The translations under genes were made by a program, and so were the position numbers. Below the pieces are notes generated by a model, which was given only the letters and a program-made list of their open reading frames with translations, ran no database searches and was not told the origin of the DNA. Of a stretch of DNA of 6,523 bases, positions 1 to 5,262 are shown piece by piece. Origin of the DNA: Oceanospirillaceae bacterium UBA7410 (GTDB lineage Bacteria; Pseudomonadota; Gammaproteobacteria; Pseudomonadales; Balneatricaceae); NCBI GenBank assembly GCA_002470565.1, contig DKMQ01000014.1, forward strand, positions 4,903 to 11,425. Direction: 5' to 3'. How positions within the stretch are numbered: the stretch's first letter is position 1; each line of letters starts with the position of its first letter.

Positions 1-899
1 ACGCTCTCATGCACGATAAGTCGAGACATGGCAGAGCACACCTGCCCTGCATTAAAAAGGTTACCCACATCTGCACTGTTGATCACTTGGTCTAGGTCAG
101 CATCTGCAAACACTACACCTGCAGACTTACCACCAAGCTCCATCACACAAGGCACTACATGCTCTACTGCCGCTTGCATAATGGCTTGGCCCGTTGCCAC
201 AGATCCTGTAAATACAATTTGGTCGATATCACTATGGGCTACCAGTGCAGCACCGGTGTCATGGCCATAGCCACATAAAATATTTACAGCTCCATTTGGT
301 ACATTAGCCTTAACCATGGCCTCACCTAACAAGGCCACTGCTAGTGGTGTTAACTCAGGCGACTTGATCACCACACTATTACCCGCAGCCAAAGCAGGAG
401 CCAAAGATCTAGCCACTAAAGACACAGGGAAATTCCATGGAATAACTTGTGCAGACACACCAAAAGGCTCGTATTCGGTGAAATCTACCAGTCCATCACC
501 TAGGGGAATAGACTTCCCTTCAATCTTATCAGCCATGCCTGCATAATATTCAAAATAGCGCGCAGCTTCTTCAAATTCCCACTGCGCAGCGCTTAATGGC
601 TTGCCATTTTCTAAACACAAAAGCATACCGCCACGTGTGGCTAAAGCCCTTATCTCCCCTGCAATGGCATGGAGTAATTGCATACGCTCATAGGGCGCCA
701 TGCCTGCTATACGACGCTGATTGTGGCATTCACGAGCTGCACTGACTGCTTGATCTACATGGGCGGGCGTCGCACGAGCGATGGTGCCTATAAGTTCGCC
801 AGTAGCTGGGTTTTCTATATTAATACACTCTTGGCTATCTACCCATTTGCCATTAATATAATTATTGCTATGGGGCAAATCTTGTTGAAGCAAATTCAT
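1..899 (-). CDS. NAD(P)-dependent aldehyde dehydrogenase, partial (C-terminus beyond window)
   Basis: Oxidises an aldehyde to the carboxylic acid with NAD(P)+ in the cytoplasm. The first 299 residues are visible; the family is usually 480-500 residues, so roughly 190 C-terminal residues lie beyond base 1. The catalytic set is intact: the PWNFP loop with the oxyanion Asn156, the cofactor-binding Lys179 and Glu182 (IKSPE), the Rossmann motif FTGSVATG (Gly232, Gly237), the general base Glu254 in ELGGKS, and the nucleophile Cys288 in FNAGQVCSAMSR. Their spacing matches ALDH2 (Asn169, Glu268, Cys302) within one residue. The ATG at 899 follows GGAG with a 9-nt spacer and lies 4 nt after the stop of the Rieske oxygenase, so the two are probably co-translated. 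Substrate is inferred only: an aldehyde made by the oxygenase, such as betaine aldehyde, malic semialdehyde or formaldehyde. A simple aromatic or aliphatic aldehyde is also possible. Confidence 0.95.
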   Translation of the reverse strand, partial: MNLLQQDLPHSNNYINGKWVDSQECINIENPATGELIGTIARATPAHVDQAVSAARECHNQRRIAGMAPYERMQLLHAIAGEIRALATRGGMLLCLENGKPLSAAQWEFEEAARYFEYYAGMADKIEGKSIPLGDGLVDFTEYEPFGVSAQVIPWNFPVSLVARSLAPALAAGNSVVIKSPELTPLAVALLGEAMVKANVPNGAVNILCGYGHDTGAALVAHSDIDQIVFTGSVATGQAIMQAAVEHVVPCVMELGGKSAGVVFADADLDQVINSADVGNLFNAGQVCSAMSRLIVHES

Positions 900-903
900 G
901 GCT

Positions 904-2118
904 TTAAACTCCGTTTTTTTGTGTGCTTTTTATGAGGCGATTAGCCGCCCATTTGTGAAAGAAATGAGTAGGATTATCCAACACAGGTGAAAATTTGCCA
1001 CCACTAAAACCAGGCGAGGCTCTGCCGCGTTGCATGCCTTCCACTACCATCACATCTTCTCCAAAAACTTCTTTCCAAGCTGCAAGCGTTGCGTCCCTGC
1101 AGCCTTTATATGCAGGGGCTATGGCTTCATCACCCACATACATCAATCGCAAGTGTTCTACAGTTTGATCATTTTGCACAGGCTCCAGCACTATAGCAAA
1201 GGTATGGTCTGCCTGAATGCCCAAAAGTACATTTGGAAACACAGTAATATACTCTGCCTCTTTCAGGCGCTCTTGTTGCCACTCTGGAAACACAGGTAAA
1301 CGTGTGCCTGCTGAATCTGCCAAGTTATACACCATGGTGCCTTGGCCTGCAAAATCATTACCAAACATAATGTGATAATGGTCTTGAATGCGTGAATATA
1401 CATTCAGATTAGGGTGTATCCATGGCAAATGATAGCTTTCACAGTAGTTCTCTACTGCTAGCTTCCAATTACATGCCACATTTAAGGTAAACACACCTTG
1501 GGCTTGTCCATCGCTAGATGCTTCTCTGCGCATACGGGTATAACCAGTGTCACCCATAAAAGGCTGCCAACGCTCTACTATGGGCGCAATAAATTGCTCA
1601 AATGGGTTTGCCTTGCCATCTAAGTTTATAAATACAATGTCAAACCACACGGCACTTGCCACTTCTTTCATGCCATGTTTTTCGCATACTAGGCTGTCTA
1701 CTTTATGCACACCCACCCCACCTATATGTGGCGTGCCTTTAAGTTGGCCTGTTAAATCATAAGTCCATGAATGATAAGGGCAACGAATGCTTCCCTGTAC
1801 TGGCCCTTCTTCATTGACCAACACCATGCCTCGGTGGCTACACACATTGTGAAATACACGCACCGTGTCGTCACGATCGCGAATAATAACTAAAGGCAGC
1901 CCCATAAATGTAATAGGCTTAACGTAGCCTAGCTGCGGCAAATCTCCTTTAAAACCCACACCAGCCCATGTTTTACCTAACAAATGATCACGCTCTAAAG
2001 CGAATACGTCTGGATCATTATATAAAGCGTTAGGTAAACCGCTGGCTTTTTCAATGGGTAAGGTGGCATTTTCTAGGCTAACAAGTGGTATACGGTCAAA
2101 CAGGCTCATAGATGGCAT
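904..2118 (-). CDS. Rieske non-heme iron oxygenase, alpha (catalytic) subunit
   Basis: Oxygenase component that activates O2 with electrons from a separate reductase; 404 residues, normal for the family. The N-terminal Rieske domain (about 45-165) binds [2Fe-2S] through Cys93, His95, Cys113 and His116 (CSHRG, then CPYHSW). The C-terminal domain (about 185-400) holds the mononuclear iron site: NWKLAVENYCESYHLPWIH supplies His230 and His235, and Asp355 in GEDVMVVEGMQRG is the likely carboxylate ligand. The bridging position, normally Asp, is Glu227, as in carnitine (CntA) and glycine betaine (GbcA) oxygenases, which suggests a quaternary ammonium or N-methyl substrate; I cannot name it. The ATG at 2118 is preferred because AAGGA stands 8 nt upstream. 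The frame opens at a GTG at 2160 with no such site, and a third candidate ATG is at 2109. The aldehyde dehydrogenase follows after 4 nt. No reductase gene is visible. Confidence 0.95.
   Translation of the reverse strand: MPSMSLFDRIPLVSLENATLPIEKASGLPNALYNDPDVFALERDHLLGKTWAGVGFKGDLPQLGYVKPITFMGLPLVIIRDRDDTVRVFHNVCSHRGMVLVNEEGPVQGSIRCPYHSWTYDLTGQLKGTPHIGGVGVHKVDSLVCEKHGMKEVASAVWFDIVFINLDGKANPFEQFIAPIVERWQPFMGDTGYTRMRREASSDGQAQGVFTLNVACNWKLAVENYCESYHLPWIHPNLNVYSRIQDHYHIMFGNDFAGQGTMVYNLADSAGTRLPVFPEWQQERLKEAEYITVFPNVLLGIQADHTFAIVLEPVQNDQTVEHLRLMYVGDEAIAPAYKGCRDATLAAWKEVFGEDVMVVEGMQRGRASPGFSGGKFSPVLDNPTHFFHKWAANRLIKSTQKNGV
909..912 (-). promoter_or_regulatory. Ribosome binding site of the aldehyde dehydrogenase, inside the oxygenase gene
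   Basis: GGAG stands 9 nt before the ATG at 899 and lies within the last codons of the Rieske oxygenase gene. Ribosomes finishing the oxygenase would sit on it, which supports translational coupling. The coupling is inference. Confidence 0.6.
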
Positions 2119-2126
2119 GAGGAGAA

Positions 2127-2131
2127 TCCTT
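2127..2131 (-). promoter_or_regulatory. Ribosome binding site that sets the oxygenase start at 2118
   Basis: AAGGA with an 8-nt spacer to the ATG at 2118. The GTG at 2160 has no comparable purine-rich site, and the next in-frame ATG at 2109 would have a 17-nt spacer, so this site decides the start. Confidence 0.65.
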
Positions 2132-2151
2132 AAAATAACGTAGGGCAAAAT

Positions 2152-2169
2152 ATGCCTCACAATGCCTCA
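2152..2169. repeat. Tandem 8-bp direct repeat with 10-bp period upstream of the oxygenase
   Basis: ATGCCTCA occurs at 2152-2159 and again at 2162-2169, two bases apart, so equivalent bases are exactly 10 bp (about one helical turn) apart. It lies 34-51 bp upstream of the oxygenase ATG. Two sites on the same DNA face would suit a regulator dimer or a pair of dimers, but it could be chance; function is inferred from position only. Confidence 0.4.
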
Positions 2170-2189
2170 AAGCAGTGATATGAACAAAC

Positions 2190-2200
2190 GATAATTTATC
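2190..2200. repeat. 11-bp perfect palindrome GATAA-T-TTATC in the oxygenase leader
   Basis: A short A+T-rich dyad in the 119-nt space between the LysR gene and the oxygenase. A nested longer dyad (TGATA at 2176-2180, TATCA at 2197-2201) shares its right arm. LysR proteins often bind A+T-rich dyads, so this is a candidate operator. Dyads this short also arise by chance in A+T-rich DNA. Confidence 0.3.
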
Positions 2201-2207
2201 ACCAAAC

Positions 2208-2226
2208 CCATGAGCCTAGCTCATGG
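2208..2226 (-). terminator. Stem-loop after the LysR gene: attenuated terminator or operator
   Basis: Perfect 8-bp arms CCATGAGC and GCTCATGG flank a 3-nt loop, 11 nt downstream of the LysR stop codon on the minus strand. The position suits a transcription terminator separating the regulator from the oxygenase operon. However, the following bases on the minus strand read GTTTGGTG, which is not a proper U tract. It may be a weak terminator, a 3'-end stabilising hairpin, or a protein-binding dyad. Confidence 0.45.
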
Positions 2227-2237
2227 TAAAGTGAAGG

Positions 2238-3140
2238 TTAATGCTCAGGAAGTTTGATTAGCCATTGGCGAAATTCATCCAAGGCAGGCTTGCCACTACC
2301 CACTAAAGACGTCATCAAATAAAAACCTGCATCAGTCTCTAGGGTATCCTCAAATACCTTCACCAAGCTGCCTATGGCTAGGTAATCTGTAAGCAAGTGG
2401 TCCCACGCCAGCGCCACACCTTGGCCTTGCAAAGCCGCTTGCACCAACATGTTGTAATGACTAAAGGTGACCTTGTGCTGGGGCACTACTTTTGCCATAC
2501 CCAAGCCTTCAAACCAATCCGACCAGTTGAACCAGCCCACTGTTGGGTTATCTAACACCAACTGCCTTGTGGCAAGTAACTCTTGTGAAGACAAAGCTTG
2601 GTGTTGGGCTAAAAACTCTGGACTAGAAACCACAAATACACGCTCTGAAAACAAGCGATCTACCTGATAAGCGCTAGGTGTCTTGGGGCTAAAGCCTATA
2701 CTGCAATCAAAATCACCAGCATCTACTTCCAGCACGTTATCGGTAACTAGCAGGCGTATATCTGTGTCTGGGTAAGCCTTGGAATATTCTGCAATGCGTG
2801 GCATAAGCCACAAAGATGCCACCGCATGGCTTGCCGCTATGGTGATTTGTGTCTCTTGCATAGGGTTTTTTATAGCAAAGGTGACCTTGGCAATTTGGTC
2901 AAGCGCATCACTGATATGCCTGTGGTATTCACTGCCTTGGGGGGTTAAGCGCACCTTGCGTTGGCTACGATCAAACAACACGATGCCTAGGTTTTCTTCT
3001 AGGCCGCGTATCTGGCGACTAATGGCGCCTTGGGTCACAAACAATTTAGCCGCCGCTTGAGTGAAGCTTACGCTTGTGGCTGCCGCATCAAAAGCCACTA
3101 ATGCATTTAAGGGAGGTAAGTTTTTAATGTTTAATGCCAT
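2238..3140 (-). CDS. LysR-family transcriptional regulator, GcvA-like
   Basis: DNA-binding regulator of 300 residues, the normal LysR length. The N-terminal winged helix-turn-helix covers about residues 8-68: LPPLNALVAFDAAA leads into FTQAAAKLFVTQGAISRQIR (recognition helix about 36-48) and then LFDRSQRKVRLTPQG. A linker helix follows, and the two-lobed effector-binding domain starts near residue 97 (TQITIAASHAVASLWLMPRI). The LPPLNAL start and the SLWLMPRI segment are typical of the GcvA branch. The ATG at 3140 has a weak GAGTGAG site about 9 nt upstream. It lies upstream of, and in the same direction as, the Rieske oxygenase-aldehyde dehydrogenase pair, so it is a natural candidate for their regulator. 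It is also divergent from a second LysR gene and shares its control region. The effector is unknown. Confidence 0.95.
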   Translation of the reverse strand: MALNIKNLPPLNALVAFDAAATSVSFTQAAAKLFVTQGAISRQIRGLEENLGIVLFDRSQRKVRLTPQGSEYHRHISDALDQIAKVTFAIKNPMQETQITIAASHAVASLWLMPRIAEYSKAYPDTDIRLLVTDNVLEVDAGDFDCSIGFSPKTPSAYQVDRLFSERVFVVSSPEFLAQHQALSSQELLATRQLVLDNPTVGWFNWSDWFEGLGMAKVVPQHKVTFSHYNMLVQAALQGQGVALAWDHLLTDYLAIGSLVKVFEDTLETDAGFYLMTSLVGSGKPALDEFRQWLIKLPEH

Positions 3141-3217
3141 GACTAAAGCTCACTCTTATTTATGCTCGCATTATGTACCACTTACCCTTAAAGAAACACC
3201 CCACAGCAAAACAGTAA

Positions 3218-3245
3218 TTGATTTATACCCCCGTAACCATATAAT
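3218..3245 (+). promoter_or_regulatory. Sigma70-like promoter of the plus-strand LysR gene
   Basis: TTGATT (3218-3223) and a consensus TATAAT (3240-3245) are separated by 16 bp. The expected transcription start, about 7 nt past the -10 box, falls at or next to the ATG at 3252, so the mRNA would have little or no leader. Confidence 0.6.
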
Positions 3246-3248
3246 CAA
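3222..3248 (-). promoter_or_regulatory. Candidate promoter of the minus-strand LysR gene
   Basis: On the minus strand TTGATT (3248-3243) is followed after 15 bp by TATAAA (3227-3222). The spacer is shorter than the preferred 17 bp, so it would be weaker than the plus-strand promoter it overlaps. Its predicted leader is about 70-75 nt. No better promoter is visible nearer the gene. Confidence 0.35.
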
Positions 3249-3251
3249 CTC

Positions 3252-4118
3252 ATGAAAAATATCCCTACCGAACTATTACGCACCTTTACCACCATTGTGG
3301 ATTTAGGTGGTTTCACCCTTGCTGGTGCATCGCTTGGGCGCTCTCAACCTGCTATTAGCTTGCAAGTAAAGCGTTTGGAAGAGCTGCTTGATATTACGGT
3401 GTTTGAAAGAAATAACGGCCTGCAAGTGACCGAAGAGGGCGAAGTGTTGCTAGGGTTTGCTAGGCGCATGCTGGACATTAATGACAGCGCTGTAACGCGC
3501 TTAGCTAAAAGCCGCATCTCAGGTCAAGTAAGGCTTGGCATCCCTAATGACTTTGAAGTGTCATTTTTGCCCCGCTTGCTCAGCCAATTCGGGCAAGCCC
3601 ATCCAGAAGTGGCGTTAGAGGTTAATTGCGACTTAAGCGTGACACTATTGAATGATTTTCAAAAAGGCAATTATGATCTGGTGTTAGCTACGGCAAGCTT
3701 AGAAGAAACCCTACAAGTGAATTCAGATGATGAATTTCATGAAACCATAGTATGGGTGACTAACGGCCACTTCAACTGGTCTACCAATCAACCCATACCG
3801 TTGGTGGTATACCCCACAGGCTGCCGATACCGACAACAGATCATTAGCAAGCTCAATGCCGCAGGCATCGCTTGGCGCATTGCTTATAGCTCATCTAGCT
3901 TGCTGGGCATTCAGGCCGCTATAGAAGCAGGTTTGGGCATTAGCGCATTAGCTCGCAGCACCGTGCCTGCGGGCTTTCATAGCCACTTACAGCTAGAAGA
4001 TAGCCCACAATTAGGCTTTGTGAAACTGGTATTTAAGCATGACCGTGGCAACCAAAGTGACGCCACTAGTCGCCTTTATGAATATTTATATACAGGTTTG
4101 GAGCAATCAGCGAGTTAA
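3252..4118 (+). CDS. LysR-family transcriptional regulator
   Basis: DNA-binding regulator of 288 residues, slightly short but complete for the family. The helix-turn-helix covers about residues 5-63: PTELLRTFTTIVDLGGFTLA, then AGASLGRSQPAISLQVKRLE with the recognition helix near 31-42, then the wing VFERNNGLQVTEEG. The effector domain begins near residue 91 (GQVRLGIPNDFEVSFLPRLL). The ATG at 3252 puts the helix-turn-helix where the family expects it, but no Shine-Dalgarno sequence precedes it (upstream reads TATAATCAACTC). The nearby -10 box suggests a leaderless message. It is divergent from the GcvA-like regulator and convergent with an RhtB-type exporter, which it overlaps by 12 bp. It may control the exporter, itself or the neighbouring LysR gene, but targets and effector are unknown. 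It has diverged strongly from the other LysR, so a recent duplication is unlikely. Confidence 0.95.
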   Translation: MKNIPTELLRTFTTIVDLGGFTLAGASLGRSQPAISLQVKRLEELLDITVFERNNGLQVTEEGEVLLGFARRMLDINDSAVTRLAKSRISGQVRLGIPNDFEVSFLPRLLSQFGQAHPEVALEVNCDLSVTLLNDFQKGNYDLVLATASLEETLQVNSDDEFHETIVWVTNGHFNWSTNQPIPLVVYPTGCRYRQQIISKLNAAGIAWRIAYSSSSLLGIQAAIEAGLGISALARSTVPAGFHSHLQLEDSPQLGFVKLVFKHDRGNQSDATSRLYEYLYTGLEQSAS

Positions 4119-4751
4119 AACCAAAAGCCCTGCCGTAGCCATTAAGCCTGCAGTAATTCGGTTTAGGCGCTTCACCGCTTGATGCTGGGTAAATAACTTG
4201 CGGGCTTTACTGGCGCTTAATGCGATTAACATTAGCCCCAGCATTAAAGCAAAGAAATTAAGCCCCACCACGACCACCGCACCTTGAGTAGTGAGCAAGG
4301 TTAAATCTACAAACGTGGGCAAAAACGCGATGTAGAACAACATCACCTTTGGGTTAGTGGCCGAAATCAACATGCCTTGCGCATACCCTAACAAAAAACC
4401 TGCCGCTTTATTGGCTGTAGCTGGGGTAGATACTTGATCAAGCGCGTTAACAACAATAGGCGCATGCCAAACCCGCCAAGCTAAATAGAACAAATAAGCC
4501 GCACCACACCAACGAATCATCGTGAAGATCACTTGGTACTCGTTAGCAATGTAAGCCAGCCCCCAAATAACCAGCAACAAATAAGCGATGTCGCTCATGG
4601 TCATGCCTAGCGCTAAGCCCCAACAGCTATGCCCGCCTTCCTTTAATGCATGAGCGATCAACGCAAACACCCCAGGCCCTGGGGTAATAGAAAATATAAA
4701 CACAGCCACAAAATAGGCTAAAGAAAATTCCAACGTCATGCTAGCACCCAT
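4107..4751 (-). CDS. LysE/RhtB-family amino acid exporter
   Basis: Inner-membrane efflux protein of the LysE/RhtB superfamily, whose members export amino acids such as homoserine, threonine, lysine or leucine; the substrate here is unknown. The 214 residues give about six hydrophobic segments, near 8-30, 43-66, 75-96, 117-146, 155-180 and 197-213. The family signature TPGPG is at 23-27 in the first segment, and the conserved NPK (133-135) precedes the segment MLFYIAFLPTFV. Two starts are possible: ATG at 4751, or ATG at 4739 (residue 5). Neither has a good Shine-Dalgarno sequence; the second begins MTLEFSLAYF, which fits the usual family N-terminus better and has GGGTG 5 nt upstream. The 3' end overlaps the convergent LysR gene by 12 bp. 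It follows the sulfite reductase operon in the same direction after an 85-bp gap and is probably transcribed separately. Confidence 0.93.
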   Translation of the reverse strand: MGASMTLEFSLAYFVAVFIFSITPGPGVFALIAHALKEGGHSCWGLALGMTMSDIAYLLLVIWGLAYIANEYQVIFTMIRWCGAAYLFYLAWRVWHAPIVVNALDQVSTPATANKAAGFLLGYAQGMLISATNPKVMLFYIAFLPTFVDLTLLTTQGAVVVVGLNFFALMLGLMLIALSASKARKLFTQHQAVKRLNRITAGLMATAGLLVLTR

Positions 4752-4792
4752 TAAAACAGAAAGTCAGTTAGGGCTGCATATTACCTGTTTTT

Positions 4793-4819
4793 TAAGCCAG
4801 TAATAACATTAAGGGCTTA
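4793..4819. repeat. Inverted repeat between the DUF934 gene and the exporter gene
   Basis: Arms TAAGCC-AG-TAAT (4793-4804) and ATTA-AG-GGCTTA (4808-4819) pair over 6 plus 4 bp with a 2-nt internal mismatch around a 3-nt loop. It lies downstream of the DUF934 stop and about 40 nt before the exporter start. On the minus strand it is followed by A residues, not T, so it is a poor terminator for the operon. It could be an operator for the exporter or a 3'-end structure. Confidence 0.4.
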
Positions 4820-4836
4820 GTTTTGTAAAAAAACAA

Positions 4837-5262
4837 TTACGCCATGTATGCCGGGCCTTTTCCATCTGCACTGGGTTGAAAGTGCACGCTCATTTCACTC
4901 AGTTTAGTAAGCGCTTCATTTACATTTTGATCATCACGCAGCTCAAAGGCATTAAAGCCTACGCGGTGCATAAATTCAATACGGTCCATAGCTACATCGC
5001 CTACTGCACGAATTTCACCTTGGTAGCCTTCTCGGCGTAATAGACGTGCCATACTGAAACCTCGGCCATCAGCGAAGGTTTCAAATTCAATAGCGATCAT
5101 ATCAAGCTTACTGGCATTGGCTAACAAGCAGGTTAAATCATCTGCGCCATTAGTTAACACTGATTCACCTTTGATTAGATCATCATCAAGCCAATCGGCA
5201 AACCTAATATCTGGTGTGGCAACATGGTTAAGGCTAAGCTGCTGATCTTTGATGAGTGCCAT
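4837..5262 (-). CDS. DUF934 protein of assimilatory sulfite reduction
   Basis: Small cytoplasmic protein of 141 residues, the normal length of the DUF934 family, which in proteobacteria is usually encoded directly after a CysI-like sulfite reductase. It is thought to help sulfite reduction, perhaps in electron supply, but its biochemical role is not settled. The family core is clear: IAIEFETFADGRGFSMARLL (about 56-75) with DGRGFS at 65-70, then GYQGEIRAVGDVAMDRIEF (79-97) and GFNAFEL (102-108). The ATG at 5262 has a strong AAGGAG 7 nt upstream. The frame is open to a TTG at 5286, which lacks such a site. The start overlaps the end of the sulfite reductase gene by 29 nt in another frame, so translational coupling and a shared transcript are very likely. 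Confidence 0.93.
   Translation of the reverse strand: MALIKDQQLSLNHVATPDIRFADWLDDDLIKGESVLTNGADDLTCLLANASKLDMIAIEFETFADGRGFSMARLLRREGYQGEIRAVGDVAMDRIEFMHRVGFNAFELRDDQNVNEALTKLSEMSVHFQPSADGKGPAYMA

Larger units (their letters stand above)
3218..3248. repeat. 31-bp imperfect inverted repeat between the divergent LysR genes
   Basis: The left arm TTGATTTATA (3218-3227) and the right arm TATAATCAA (3240-3248, reverse complement TTGATTATA) are the same apart from one extra T, and flank a 12-bp C-rich centre. Both candidate promoters of the divergent LysR genes lie inside it, so a regulator bound here would affect both genes at once. Confidence 0.5.

Noticed and set aside
28..546. Two plus-strand open frames of 80 and 76 codons.
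   Set aside because: They are antisense to the aldehyde dehydrogenase, whose catalytic motifs are intact on the minus strand; their translations show no recognisable domain.
2119..2160. Extending the Rieske oxygenase upstream to the GTG at 2160.
   Set aside because: No Shine-Dalgarno sequence precedes it, while AAGGA is well placed for the ATG at 2118; the added residues do not resemble the family N-terminus.
2779..3255. Plus-strand open frames of 93 and 64 codons running through the GcvA-like LysR gene and the divergent intergenic region.
   Set aside because: They are shadows of the minus-strand helix-turn-helix coding region; they show no family motif, and the second would overlap the LysR start at 3252.
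4778..4808. Minus-strand promoter for the exporter (TTATTA, 17 bp, TAATAT).
   Set aside because: Both hexamers match the consensus poorly and the region is A+T-rich, so such matches are expected by chance.
4820..4860. A Rho-independent terminator for the cysI-DUF934 operon, based on the run of seven T residues on the minus strand just after the DUF934 stop.
   Set aside because: The sequence before the T run forms at most a very short stem, so I cannot support a hairpin.
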